Part shown: positions 1 to 8,303 of the stretch, piece by piece
How positions within the stretch are numbered: position 1 is the stretch's first letter
How the letters are laid out: each line of letters opens with the position of its first letter
Assembly (NCBI GenBank): GCA_900544865.1
Contig: UQXA01000009.1
Location: 1 to 64,000 of the forward strand
Direction of reading: 5' to 3'
DNA: 64,000 bases
From: an uncultured Collinsella sp.
Lineage (GTDB): Bacteria > Actinomycetota > Coriobacteriia > Coriobacteriales > Coriobacteriaceae
The notes under the pieces: model-generated
Database searches by the model: none
Told to the model about the DNA's origin: nothing
The model's input: only the letters and a program-made list of their open reading frames with translations
Translations under genes and position numbers: made by a program

Positions 1-194
1 AAGCGGTCGGCGGGGCCATTGTGGCTCTTGACAGCGGATTGGGTCATATGAGCGAGTACTGGCAAGGCCTGTTCGACTGGCTCAACGGCCCGGTGATGGA
101 TGCCGGCATGATTAGCCCGCTCGATCCAGACCTCGTCCACATCACCGACGACCTCAACGAGGCCGTCGACATCGCCCTGAGCGGGCTGATGTAG
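1..194 (+). CDS. LOG family protein, C-terminal end (5' truncated)
   Basis: The frame is open from the window edge (first complete codon at base 3) to a TAG at 192-194 and encodes about 63 residues. The tail has an aromatic helix (YWQGLFDWL), then a segment with SPLDPDLVHITDD followed by NEAVDIAL. This pattern resembles the end of LOG/TIGR00730 proteins (cytokinin riboside 5'-monophosphate phosphoribohydrolase-like, Rossmann fold), where a basic or acidic loop precedes a final 'DDPEEAL' helix. The catalytic PGGxGTxxE motif would lie upstream of the window, so the assignment rests only on the C-terminal pattern. A perfect palindrome follows 32 bases after the stop. Confidence 0.5.
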   Translation, partial: AVGGAIVALDSGLGHMSEYWQGLFDWLNGPVMDAGMISPLDPDLVHITDDLNEAVDIALSGLM

Positions 195-226
195 ATCAAT
201 CGTGCCCACGCGACATGAATACGCAT

Positions 227-258
227 GGCAATCTGATGTTATTTAACATCAGATTGCC
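227..258. promoter_or_regulatory. Perfect 15-bp palindrome upstream of toxin-antitoxin genes
   Basis: GGCAATCTGATGTTA (227-241) is repeated inverted at 244-258 with a 2-base centre. A -10-like TATACT sits at 271-276, and the antitoxin start is at 308. Placed over the -35 region of the pair, it fits an autoregulatory RHH-antitoxin operator. It could instead end transcription of the gene before it, but there is no T-run, so operator is preferred. Confidence 0.5.
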
Positions 259-307
259 ATTTATATTGGGTATACTGGTGTAAAAGACGAGGGCGAGGAG
301 GTCGCAA

Positions 308-607
308 ATGTCTACAGCAACAGTTAAGCCTACGACGGTTCGAATCGAAGAGGGGCTCAAGGAGCAGGCGACTGAGTTCTTGGATTCGGTCGGCCTCAGC
401 CTCAATTCCTATCTCAATCTTGCCGTTCGGCAGCTGGTAAATCAGCGAAAGATTCCTTTTGAGATTGTAGGAAGGGCGGAGGTGCCCAACGAGGCGACGA
501 GGCGTGCCATGGTGATCGCCGAGGCTCATGAGTTGGGGATTTTGCCGGACGATAGCCTGTCATTCAATAACGCTGATGAGCTTATGTCATTCCTCGATGA
601 GGAATAG
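308..607 (+). CDS. RelB/DinJ family antitoxin
   Basis: This 99-residue acidic protein begins with a ribbon-helix-helix segment (VKPTTVRIEEGLKEQATEFL, then a hydrophobic helix with NSYLNLAVRQLV). It is followed by IPFEI, the conserved strand of RelB/DinJ antitoxins that wraps the toxin. Family knowledge: such proteins neutralise a RelE/YafQ mRNA endonuclease and repress their own promoter as a complex. The RBS is GAGGAGG about 5-10 bases before the ATG. The toxin gene starts 2 bases after its stop, so the two are almost certainly cotranscribed and translationally coupled. Confidence 0.85.
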   Translation: MSTATVKPTTVRIEEGLKEQATEFLDSVGLSLNSYLNLAVRQLVNQRKIPFEIVGRAEVPNEATRRAMVIAEAHELGILPDDSLSFNNADELMSFLDEE

Positions 608-609
608 CG

Positions 610-918
610 ATGTTCGAGATTAAAGTCGAGGCTCAATTTAAGGTGGACTACAAACGAACGATGCGCATGCATCCGCAGCTAAAAAGTGAGTTTAAAGCGG
701 CGGTTGCAGAGCTTGTGGCTCATGGGTCACTTCCGGCGGAGTATGGCGCCCACGAGCTCTCAAACCCGGGCGGAAACTACAACGGCCACATCGATTTCCA
801 CCTATCCGATGGCTTGGTCGATGTGGTCGTTCTTTATCTTCCCCATAAGACTAACCCAGTGATTAGGCTGGTGAGAATGGGCACTCATCAGGAGCTGTTT
901 CAGGGTCCGCTGGGCTGA
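610..918 (+). CDS. YafQ/RelE family mRNA endonuclease toxin
   Basis: This 102-residue protein has the YafQ layout: an N-terminal helix pair with basic residues (KVDYKRTMRMHP), a central HELSNPGGNYNG, an FHLSDG turn and a C-terminal RLVRMGTHQELF. The last segment matches the 'RLxRxGTHxxLF' end of YafQ toxins, including the conserved histidine. It is expected to be a ribosome-dependent mRNase held in check by the adjacent antitoxin. The family is usually about 90-100 residues, so it appears intact. No disabling change is seen. An inverted repeat at 932-998 follows. Confidence 0.85.
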   Translation: MFEIKVEAQFKVDYKRTMRMHPQLKSEFKAAVAELVAHGSLPAEYGAHELSNPGGNYNGHIDFHLSDGLVDVVVLYLPHKTNPVIRLVRMGTHQELFQGPLG

Positions 919-931
919 TCGCCGATTTCCA

Positions 932-998
932 AGTTGCGGTGGAATAGGGATTGATTGGCGGCTGATAAGCCAAAAACAGTCCCTATTCCACCGCAACT
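932..998. repeat. 19-bp inverted repeat (family 2 palindrome)
   Basis: AGTTGCGGTGGAATAGGGA (932-950) is repeated inverted without mismatch at 980-998, with a 29-base loop. It lies between the convergent toxin and DegV genes. A diverged copy with the same layout is at 44918-44980, so this is a dispersed REP-like element rather than a gene-specific terminator. Confidence 0.75.
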
Positions 999-1011
999 GA
1001 TGTGGGCGTCC

Positions 1012-1872
1012 CTAGTGAGTTGGCTGGTAGCGGGGGCAGTAGCTGATGGCGATGGCGTCGACGCCCACGTGGGTCGCGATGGTGCAGCCGATGGGGCCGG
1101 GGCCGGCGTCTACATAGTCTTGGCCTGCGAGCGCTTGGCTGACGAGCTCCTGCTCCTCGGCGGCGCCGGTCGTGAGCACGCGCACGCTGGAGCCCGGATG
1201 CTCGGCCAAAAACGCGAGGCAGTCTGCCATGGTGTTGGCGACGATGCGCTTGGCGCCGCGGCCCTTCTTGATGGCCTTGATCTCGCCCGACTGCCACTCC
1301 GGCGAAACGGCCAGGCGAATATTGAGCATCTGCGTGAGCTGGCCGGCGAGCTTGGGCGCGCGGCCGTTCTTAACGAGGTTCTCGAGCGTGCGGGGAATCA
1401 GCAGCAGGTGCGCGTCGGGCAGGGTCGCGCGGATCTGTGCCTCGGTCTCGTCCAGGCTGCGGCCGTCCTCGCGCATGGCGAGCGCGTACTCCACCAGCAG
1501 GCCCTCGGCACCCGAGCCGGTGCGCGAATCGATGCAGCGCACGTCGAGCTCGTGGGTCTCGGCGACCAGGCATGCATTGGAATAGCAGGCGGACCACTCG
1601 CTGCACAGCGAGATAAAGATCGCGCTGTCGTGGCCATCGGCGCGCACGCGGTCAAACAGCGCCTTGAACTCGCCGGCACTCGGCTGCGAGGTATGCGGCA
1701 GCTGCTCGGAGCCGGCCATGCGGGCGACGTACTCCTGGGCGGTGATCTGTACCTGGTCGAGCAGGTCCTCGCCTTCGATAATCACATGCAGCGGAATGAC
1801 GTAAATGCCGAGCTCTTGGGCGCGGGCGGGGGAGATGTCCGACGTGGAGTCGGTTATGATGGCAAAAGACAT
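1012..1872 (-). CDS. DegV family fatty-acid-binding protein
   Basis: This 286-residue protein opens with FAIITDSTSDI, the DegV N-terminal signature, and has the family's two-lobed pattern. The segment LLIPRTLENLVKNGRAPKLAG matches the conserved 'L..LxxGGRI' region, and a late GAGPIGCTIATHVG-like segment (GPGPIGCTIATHVG) closes the lipid pocket. Related proteins (FakB) present fatty acids to the kinase FakA for phospholipid synthesis. The start at 1872 was chosen because GAAAGG precedes it; an upstream in-frame extension lacks family similarity. A second DegV paralogue lies at 54979-55833. No FakA is seen here. Confidence 0.85.
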   Translation of the reverse strand: MSFAIITDSTSDISPARAQELGIYVIPLHVIIEGEDLLDQVQITAQEYVARMAGSEQLPHTSQPSAGEFKALFDRVRADGHDSAIFISLCSEWSACYSNACLVAETHELDVRCIDSRTGSGAEGLLVEYALAMREDGRSLDETEAQIRATLPDAHLLLIPRTLENLVKNGRAPKLAGQLTQMLNIRLAVSPEWQSGEIKAIKKGRGAKRIVANTMADCLAFLAEHPGSSVRVLTTGAAEEQELVSQALAGQDYVDAGPGPIGCTIATHVGVDAIAISYCPRYQPTH

Positions 1873-2022
1873 AATTGCACCTTTCGTTGGGGCGCGGCAG
1901 CGCCGCCTTCTGAGAGCAAAGTGCGACAAGTATAGTGGAGTCGTTCCACATTTATAGGTTCAATTGTTGAATAGTCAACAGTTTGAAGTGTCGGTGTGGA
2001 AATCGTCAACTGGGGAAGAGGG

Positions 2023-2691
2023 ATGCCGATGGAGGCGCTGGAGATATGCAAGCGGCCGGTCGTGCTGTTTGATTTCGATGGCACGGTGGCAGATACGGGT
2101 CGAGCGGTGATGACCTCGACGCGCAAGACGTTGGCCGCGCGCGGGTTTTCGGAGGCGCAGATGGGTGACCTGCGTCGCATGATCGGGCCTCCGCTGTGGA
2201 AGAGCTTCCACGACTTTTACGGCTTTACGCGCGAGGAGTCGCTTGTGGTGGCCGACGAGTACCGCGCCTTTTTTGACGAGCTGGGACCGGAGGAGTATCC
2301 CGTGTTCGACGGGATCCCCGAGCTGCTGGATGGGTTGGTCGCCCAGGGCAAGCGCTTGGCCGTGGCGACGTCGCGCATGGAGGCAAAGTGCATTGACATG
2401 GTGGGCGAGCTGGGGCTTTCGCAGTTTGAGGTGGTGGTCGGCATGAATCCGTCGCAGGGGCGCGAGACCAAGGCCGATTCGGTTCGCGATGCCCTGGCGG
2501 CGCTCGGCGCGACGGCGGGCGATGCCGTGATGATCGGCGATCGCTTTAACGACGTCGAGGGCGCGCACGCGATGAGCGTGCCGTGCATCGGCATTTATTC
2601 GGGTGCGGCGGCGCCGGGGGAGCACGAGGCAGCGGGCGCCGATGCGGTGGTGCACTCGGTGGCCGAGCTTGCTAAACTTTTCGCTATCTAA
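2023..2691 (+). CDS. HAD-family phosphatase (phosphoglycolate phosphatase-like)
   Basis: HAD motif I is clear near the N-terminus (LFDFDGTVADTG), the ATSR segment supplies motif II, and motif IV is MIGDRFNDVEGA. The family usually consists of 210-225-residue hydrolases of small phosphate esters with a helical cap, and the 222 residues fit. Substrate cannot be read from sequence; phosphoglycolate or a nucleotide is usual for this subgroup. The start is uncertain between ATG 2023 and ATG 2029, both downstream of GGGGAAG. The gene is divergent from degV and 55 bases before the dipeptidase. Confidence 0.8.
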   Translation: MPMEALEICKRPVVLFDFDGTVADTGRAVMTSTRKTLAARGFSEAQMGDLRRMIGPPLWKSFHDFYGFTREESLVVADEYRAFFDELGPEEYPVFDGIPELLDGLVAQGKRLAVATSRMEAKCIDMVGELGLSQFEVVVGMNPSQGRETKADSVRDALAALGATAGDAVMIGDRFNDVEGAHAMSVPCIGIYSGAAAPGEHEAAGADAVVHSVAELAKLFAI

Positions 2692-2746
2692 TAGACGTAA
2701 TGTGAGGGGCGGGCGTACTCGTCGCTCATTGGTAAGGAGGTCGTCC

Positions 2747-4183
2747 ATGAATCAGGTGGAGCAGAGCGTTACCGAGTATGTCGACGAGGTCTGGGAAGAT
2801 GTCGTTGCCGATATCGAACAGCTGGTGAGCTATCCGTCCGTGGCCGTTGCTGCCAATGCGGAGCTCGGTGCGCCGTTTGGCCGCCCGGTCCGTGATGCGC
2901 TCGATTGCGCGCTCGGCATTGCGCAAAAGCTCGGCTATCAGACGAGCGACGACGAGGGCTATGTGGGAATCGCCGATATCCCGGGTCGCGGCGACAAGCA
3001 GCTCGCGACCATCTGCCACGTGGACGTGGTGCCCGCCGGCCCCGGCTGGAACACCGACCCGTTTGCGATGGAGCGTCGCGAGGGCTGGCTGCTCGGCCGT
3101 GGCGTGATCGACGACAAGGGTCCGGCCGTGCTGTCGCTCTACGCCGGCGCCTACCTGCTCAAGCACGGCATTGTTCCGCGCTACACCTTCCGCGCGCTGC
3201 TGGGCTGCGATGAGGAAGTGGGCATGTCCGACGTTCACCATTATCTGGAGAACAACGCAGACCCCGACTTTTTGTTTACGCCCGATGCCGAGTTCCCGGT
3301 CTGCAATGCCGAGAAGGGCCAGTTTGGGGCGACGTTTGTGAGCCCCAAGATCGACGGCGGGCGCATTGTGTCCTGGAGCGGTGCCGAGGCGAGCAACGCC
3401 ATTCCGTCGCAGTCCATCTGCGAGCTCGCGATTGCCGCTGATGAGCTGCCGGCGCCGGTCGAGAACGCCGACCGCTTGGAGATTACGGCGCTCGATAACG
3501 GGCACGCGCAGATTTTTGCCCATGGCATTGGCGGTCATGCCTCGATGCCCGAGGGAACGATTAACGCCGTCGGCCTGATCGTGGCGTATCTGCGCGAGGC
3601 CGAGGACGCGTTTGGTGCACGCGACGAACGCCTGCTGACGCCTGCCGAGCACGAGTTCGTCAAGTTCCTGGCCTTTGTGCATGCGGATGCCTATGGCCGC
3701 GGCCTGGGTATCGATGCGACGAGTCCGGCGTTTGGCCCGCTTACCTGCAACGCTGGCGTCATCCGCGTGGCGGATGGCCATATTGAGCAGGTCATCGACG
3801 TGCGCTTCCCCGACAGCACGAGTGCCGATACCATCCGCGAGCAGCTCGACCCGCTCGTGGGCCGTTTTGGCGTGACGTGTCAGCTGGGTCGCGCTAAGGT
3901 GCCGTTCTCGGTGTCTGCCGACGATCCGGCCGTGAAGGCGCTTATTGATACCTATAACGAGTTTACGGGCAAGCATGCTGAGCCCTTTGCTATGGGCGGC
4001 GGCACGTACGCGCGCAACTTTGCCCGCGCCGTATCGTTTGGCCCCGAGGAGACCGGCCTGGAGCTGCCCGCATGGGGCGGCCAGATGCACGGCCCCAACG
4101 AGTGCGCCAACGAGGACCAGCTCAAGCAGGCGCTCAAGATCTACATTGTTGCGATCCTCCGTTTGAATGAATTAGAGCTGTAG
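2747..4183 (+). CDS. M20 family dipeptidase (PepV-like)
   Basis: This 478-residue metallopeptidase has ATICHVDVVPAG (metal-binding His and catalytic Asp), LGRGVIDDKGP (bridging Asp), LLGCDEEVG (catalytic and metal Glu) and a late AFAMGGGTYAR-like segment (EPFAMGGGTYAR). These match PepV/Xaa-His dipeptidases, two-zinc cytosolic enzymes that cut dipeptides. Length fits PepV (about 470). The ATG at 2747 follows AAGGAGG at 2734. The longer upstream frame overlaps the HAD gene and is not conserved. A hairpin terminator follows at 4225. Confidence 0.88.
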   Translation: MNQVEQSVTEYVDEVWEDVVADIEQLVSYPSVAVAANAELGAPFGRPVRDALDCALGIAQKLGYQTSDDEGYVGIADIPGRGDKQLATICHVDVVPAGPGWNTDPFAMERREGWLLGRGVIDDKGPAVLSLYAGAYLLKHGIVPRYTFRALLGCDEEVGMSDVHHYLENNADPDFLFTPDAEFPVCNAEKGQFGATFVSPKIDGGRIVSWSGAEASNAIPSQSICELAIAADELPAPVENADRLEITALDNGHAQIFAHGIGGHASMPEGTINAVGLIVAYLREAEDAFGARDERLLTPAEHEFVKFLAFVHADAYGRGLGIDATSPAFGPLTCNAGVIRVADGHIEQVIDVRFPDSTSADTIREQLDPLVGRFGVTCQLGRAKVPFSVSADDPAVKALIDTYNEFTGKHAEPFAMGGGTYARNFARAVSFGPEETGLELPAWGGQMHGPNECANEDQLKQALKIYIVAILRLNELEL

Positions 4184-4224
4184 GGCTTCCCCTATATCCT
4201 GCTTGGATACAAACTTGCATTACG

Positions 4225-4252
4225 AGCCCGGTGCTTCGGCCCGGGCTTTTTC
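4225..4252 (+). terminator. Rho-independent terminator after dipeptidase
   Basis: Stem AGCCCGG (4225-4231) pairs with CCGGGCT (4241-4247), followed by TTTTTCT. It ends the dipeptidase transcript 40 bases after the stop. The 228 bases between it and pstS hold a GGGGACGTTCC motif (4274), shared with the repeats near 51.35 kb, but no gene. Confidence 0.8.
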
Positions 4253-4480
4253 TGTTGCGGTGGGGTAGTCATTGGGGACGTTCCTTTGGTGTAAAAGGTG
4301 CGCCATGTTCGGCGCTGGATTGTTATCCGTTTGTAAAGGCTGGGCAGAGCTTGCGGTAAGGGTCTATCAATAGCCCGTAAGAAACCGCAGATAAGGCGGT
4401 CGTCGCCCGATCGGGGCCGTATCTTTCCAAACAGCAAAGCGGGCGGGGTGCCCGCGAGTCGCATGTATGAAAGGAAGATC

Positions 4481-5419
4481 ATGCTCGATCAGGCTTATTC
4501 TCGTCGTCAGTTCCTCGGCCTCGCTGGTGGTCTTGCCAGCATCGTCGGTCTCGGTCTCGTTGGTTGCGGCGGCTCCGGCGCATCCGACGCCGCCGACAAG
4601 GGTAGCGCCGCTGCTGCCGAGTCCGTCTCCGGCGAGGTGACCTACGACGGCGCCTCCTCGTTCCAGGCTCTCGTCGAGGCCGCTGCCGAGAAGTTCATGG
4701 ATGCCAACCCGGACGTCTCCGTCTCCGGCTCGGGTAACGGTTCGGGCAAGGGCCTGACCGCTGTTGCCGCCGGCACCGTCACCATCGGCAACTCCGACGT
4801 CTTCGCCGAGACCAAGCTCGAGGCCGACCAGGTCAAGAACCTCGTCGACCACGAGGTTGCCGTCGTGGGCATGGGTCCCGTCGTCTCCAAGAACGTGACG
4901 GTCGACGACCTGTCCCTCGAGCAGCTCAAGGGCATCTTCTCCGGCCAGATCACCAACTGGAAGGAGGTCGGCGGCGACGACGCCAAGATCGTTGTCCTCA
5001 ACCGCAAGGCCGGCTCCGGTACCCGCGCCACCTTCGAGGCCGCCGTCTTTGGCGACGAGGCCGTCGACTTTAAGGGCGACGCCGAGCTCGACAAGTCCGG
5101 CGACGTCCAGACCCAGATGGCCAGTACCGACAACGCCATTTCCTACCTCGACTTCTCGCACTTTGACGATTCCAAGTTCAACGCCGTCAAGGTCGAGGGT
5201 GTCGAGCCCAAGAGCAAGAACGTCACCGACGACTCCTTCAAGATCTGGGCGACCGAGCACATGTACTGCGCCAAGGACGCCGACGAGGCCACCAAGGCCT
5301 TCCTGGACTTTATGCTTTCCGACGACGTCCAGGGCAAGCTTGTCGAGGAGCAGGGCTTTATCCCTGTCTCTGCCATGAAGGTCGTCAAGGACGCCAGCGG
5401 CAAGGTCTCCGCTAAATAG
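4481..5419 (+). CDS. pstS: Phosphate ABC transporter substrate-binding lipoprotein PstS
   Basis: This 312-residue protein binds phosphate outside the membrane for PstCAB. The N-terminus has an SRRQFLGLAGG twin-arginine-like motif (residues 7-17), then a lipobox LVGC with Cys at 29, suggesting Tat-type export and lipid anchoring. Mature-protein signatures include the SGSGNGSGKGL phosphate loop and a NRKAGSGTRATFE segment typical of PstS. The ATG at 4481 follows GAAAGGAAG; upstream starts lack the signal. It is first of four tightly spaced pst genes. No phoU or phoBR is visible in the window, so control by phosphate is only inferred. Confidence 0.93.
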   Translation: MLDQAYSRRQFLGLAGGLASIVGLGLVGCGGSGASDAADKGSAAAAESVSGEVTYDGASSFQALVEAAAEKFMDANPDVSVSGSGNGSGKGLTAVAAGTVTIGNSDVFAETKLEADQVKNLVDHEVAVVGMGPVVSKNVTVDDLSLEQLKGIFSGQITNWKEVGGDDAKIVVLNRKAGSGTRATFEAAVFGDEAVDFKGDAELDKSGDVQTQMASTDNAISYLDFSHFDDSKFNAVKVEGVEPKSKNVTDDSFKIWATEHMYCAKDADEATKAFLDFMLSDDVQGKLVEEQGFIPVSAMKVVKDASGKVSAK

Positions 5420-5443
5420 GTAATCGCCCCGGAAAGGTTTGCA

Positions 5444-6352
5444 ATGGCAAAACAGCTGCCAAAGCGCGACCTTGAGAACGTGGGCCTGGGCGTCACGGGC
5501 GCGTGCGTAGCGCTCGTGACGCTTGTCGTTGCTGCGCTCATCTTCATGGTCGCCCAAAAGGGCCTCTCGGCTTTTCTCAAGGACGGCGTCTCGGTTGCCG
5601 AGTTCTTCACCGGCGTCAAGTGGGACCTGGCCAACACAGCCGAAAACGGTCTGCCTTACACCGGCGCCCTGCCCCTGATCGTCACCTCGTTTGCGGTCAT
5701 GGTGCTCTCCACGCTCATCGCGCTGCCCATCGCCATCGGCTCTGCTATCTTTGCGGTCGAGATTAGCCCTAGGTTTGGTTCCAAGGTCTTTCAGCCGCTT
5801 ATTGAGCTTTTGACCGGCATTCCCTCGGTCGTCTTTGGCCTGATCGGCTTTCACGTGGTCGTCGGTCTTATGAAGAGCGTTTTCCACGTGAGCACGGGCC
5901 TGGGTATCTTGCCCGGCGCCATCGTGCTGGCTGTCATGATTCTGCCGACGATGACGACGCTTTCGGTCGATGGTCTGCGCGCCGTGCCCGACAGCTACCG
6001 TCAGGGCTCGCTCGCGCTGGGCTACACCCGCTGGCAGACCATCTGGCACGTGGTGCTCAAGTCCGCCATGCCGTCGCTCATGACCGCGGTCATCCTTGGC
6101 ATGACCCGCGCCTTTGGCGAGACGCTCGCCGTGCGCATGGTTATCGGCGGCATCGAGGCCATGCCGACGTCGCTGCTGTCGCCGGCGTCCACCATCACCA
6201 CCACGCTCACCACGTCTATGGCAGTCTATGCCGAGGGCTCGGCCCAGGACGATGTTCTGTGGGCGCTCGGCCTGCTGTTGATGGGCATGAGCCTCATCTT
6301 CATCCTGATCATCCATCTCATTGGCCGCAAGGGGGCGAAGGCTCGTGGCTAG
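5444..6352 (+). CDS. pstC: Phosphate ABC transporter permease PstC
   Basis: This 302-residue membrane protein has about six hydrophobic segments and the binding-protein-dependent permease EAA-type loop (YRQGSLALGYTRWQTIWHVVLKS), in which cytoplasmic helices contact PstB. GIPSVVFGLIG is the PstC-typical segment after the third helix. The ATG at 5444 has GGAAAGG upstream. The end overlaps the GTG start of pstA by 8 bases, indicating translational coupling. Confidence 0.93.
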   Translation: MAKQLPKRDLENVGLGVTGACVALVTLVVAALIFMVAQKGLSAFLKDGVSVAEFFTGVKWDLANTAENGLPYTGALPLIVTSFAVMVLSTLIALPIAIGSAIFAVEISPRFGSKVFQPLIELLTGIPSVVFGLIGFHVVVGLMKSVFHVSTGLGILPGAIVLAVMILPTMTTLSVDGLRAVPDSYRQGSLALGYTRWQTIWHVVLKSAMPSLMTAVILGMTRAFGETLAVRMVIGGIEAMPTSLLSPASTITTTLTTSMAVYAEGSAQDDVLWALGLLLMGMSLIFILIIHLIGRKGAKARG

Positions 6353-7271
6353 CACGCGCATCCATATCGACGAGGCGAGACTCGGGCGTGTCCAAAAGCA
6401 GGACCGCATTGCCACGGGCGTGCTGACGGCGATCGTTGCCATCGTCATGCTCATCGTCGTCTCCATGGTGGCCTATATCCTGTTCGAGGGCATCTCGACG
6501 CTGTTCCAGCCGGGATTTCTCACGCAGCCCGCGCGCGCCAACGGAACCCAGGGCGGCGTGCTCTACCAGCTGTTCGACTCGTTCTATCTGTTGCTGATCA
6601 CTCTGGTCATCTCGGTACCCATCAGCCTGGGCGGAGCGGTCTTCCTGGTTGAGTACGCGCCGAACGGCCCTATCCGCGACATCGCTTCCACCGCCATCGA
6701 GACGCTGTCCTCGCTGCCTTCGATCGTCGTCGGCATGTTCGGCTTTCTGGTGTTCTCGGTGCAGCTGGGCTGGAAGTACTCCATCATCTCCGGCGCCGTC
6801 GCGCTCACCATGTTCAATATCCCCATCCTGGTGCGCGTGATTCAGCAGGCGCTCGAGGACGTACCGCAGGCCCAGCGCGATGCGTGCCTGGCCATGGGCC
6901 TCACCCGTTGGGAGGCCACGCTGCGTATCCTAATCCCCGAGGCCATGCCCGCCATCGTGACCGGCATCGTGCTTTCGGCCGGCCGTGTGTTTGGCGAGGC
7001 CGCGGCACTGCTCTTTACCTCGGGCATGAGCTCGCCGGTTCGCCTCAACTTCTTGAGCCTTAACCTGTCGAGCCCCACCTGTGCCTGGAACGTGTTCCGC
7101 CCTGGCGAGTCGCTCGCCGTGCATATCTACAAGATCTATGGCGAGGGCAGCCCCGAGGCCCAGCAGATCGTTTGGGGTACCGCAGCGCTGCTGATGATTT
7201 GCGTGCTGCTGTTTAACGTAATCGCCCGCATTGTGGGCAAGCAACTGGCAAGGAAGATGACGGCCGAATGA
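6345..7271 (+). CDS. pstA: Phosphate ABC transporter permease PstA
   Basis: This 308-residue inner-membrane permease forms the Pst channel with PstC. It carries LSSLPSIVVGMFG and the EAA-loop equivalent AQRDACLAMGLTRWEATLRIL. The start was taken at GTG 6345, which lies inside the end of pstC after GGGGGCGAAG; an earlier in-frame ATG would lengthen the overlap without homologous sequence. The stop overlaps the pstB ATG (ATGA). Confidence 0.92.
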   Translation: MASTRIHIDEARLGRVQKQDRIATGVLTAIVAIVMLIVVSMVAYILFEGISTLFQPGFLTQPARANGTQGGVLYQLFDSFYLLLITLVISVPISLGGAVFLVEYAPNGPIRDIASTAIETLSSLPSIVVGMFGFLVFSVQLGWKYSIISGAVALTMFNIPILVRVIQQALEDVPQAQRDACLAMGLTRWEATLRILIPEAMPAIVTGIVLSAGRVFGEAAALLFTSGMSSPVRLNFLSLNLSSPTCAWNVFRPGESLAVHIYKIYGEGSPEAQQIVWGTAALLMICVLLFNVIARIVGKQLARKMTAE

Positions 7272-8140
7272 GCGAGATGAATGTAACGCCCGCAACCGAA
7301 GCGGCATCGTCCGAGACCCAGGACTTCCTGTCGAGCGTGGGGGAGAGCGAGAGGCGCGTGCGCGTAAGCGGCAAGGCCGTGAGCGACGAGGTCGTGCTCT
7401 CCACCAAGGACGTCAACGTGTACTATGGCGACCACCATGCGCTACACGACACGTCGCTCGACTTTCACAAGGGTGAGATCACGGCGCTCATTGGGCCTTC
7501 GGGCTGCGGTAAGTCGACCTTCTTGCGCAGTCTCAACCTTATGAATCGCGAGATTCGCGGCTGCCGCGTGGAGGGCGAGATTAACTACCGCGGACGCAAT
7601 GTGAACACCAGGACCGAGAACACGTACGAGCTGCGTCGCTCCATTGGCATGGTGTTCCAGCAGCCCAACCCTTTCCGCAAGTCCATTCGCGACAACATCA
7701 CGTTTGCGCCCAAGCGTCACGGCATTACCGACCGTGACGAGCTTGATCGTATGGTCGAGGAGAGCCTGCGCGGTGCAGCGCTGTGGGACGAGGTCAAGGA
7801 CAAGCTCGACAAGAGCGCCTACGCGCTTTCGGGCGGTCAGCAGCAGCGCCTGTGCATCGCGCGCACGCTGGCGCTCAACCCCGATGTGATCCTGTTTGAC
7901 GAACCCTGCTCGGCGCTCGACCCCATCTCGACGCTGGCGATCGAGGACCTCATGTCGTCGATTGTGGCCGACCGCGCCATCGTCATCGTGACGCACAACA
8001 TGGAGCAGGCGTCGCGTGTGTCCAACCGCACGGCGTTCTTCTACATGGGCGATATGGTCGAGTACGACGAGACCGACGAGATTTTCCAACGGCCCAAGGA
8101 TAAGCGGCTGAATGATTACCTCACCGGCATGTTCTCCTAG
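7268..8140 (+). CDS. pstB: Phosphate ABC transporter ATP-binding protein PstB
   Basis: This 290-residue ATPase shows Walker A GPSGCGKST (about 77-85), signature LSGGQQQR, Walker B VILFDEPCSALDP and the switch His in IVIVTHNM. FLRSLNLMN and VFQQPNPF are PstB-specific. About 35 residues precede the usual family start, including an acidic stretch; an internal start near the VVLSTKDVNVYYGDHHAL segment would give normal length, but the ATGA overlap with pstA supports the longer form. A strong terminator follows at 8197. Confidence 0.93.
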   Translation: MSEMNVTPATEAASSETQDFLSSVGESERRVRVSGKAVSDEVVLSTKDVNVYYGDHHALHDTSLDFHKGEITALIGPSGCGKSTFLRSLNLMNREIRGCRVEGEINYRGRNVNTRTENTYELRRSIGMVFQQPNPFRKSIRDNITFAPKRHGITDRDELDRMVEESLRGAALWDEVKDKLDKSAYALSGGQQQRLCIARTLALNPDVILFDEPCSALDPISTLAIEDLMSSIVADRAIVIVTHNMEQASRVSNRTAFFYMGDMVEYDETDEIFQRPKDKRLNDYLTGMFS

Positions 8141-8196
8141 TCCGGGACATGCTTGAGGCCCGCGGCGGCCACGGTTGCCACGGGACTGATTGGAGA

Positions 8197-8233
8197 GGCG
8201 GGTCATCTCTTGCGGGAGATGGCCCGCCTTTTT
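8197..8233 (+). terminator. Terminator of the pst operon
   Basis: GGCGGGTCATCTC (8197-8209) pairs with GAGATGGCCCGCC (8216-8228) except for a G/T position, followed by TTTTTG. It separates the pst operon from the ABC-F gene. Confidence 0.85.
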
Positions 8234-8303
8234 GTGTCGTGTGCGCCCCGCCTTTTCGCTGCTATCATGGACAACGTTGAATTTCTACGAAGGAGCAGGG
8301 CAT

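Noticed and set aside
955..1935. Long plus-strand frame opposite the first DegV gene
   Set aside because: It is the shadow of DegV: its protein is Ala/Gly/Arg-rich with no domain, and the minus-strand frame carries the family motifs and an RBS.
4367..6466. Long minus-strand frame opposite pstS and pstC
   Set aside because: High GC leaves the antisense frame open. The sense frames give clear Pst proteins with tight spacing, while the antisense product is low-complexity and His/Asp-rich.
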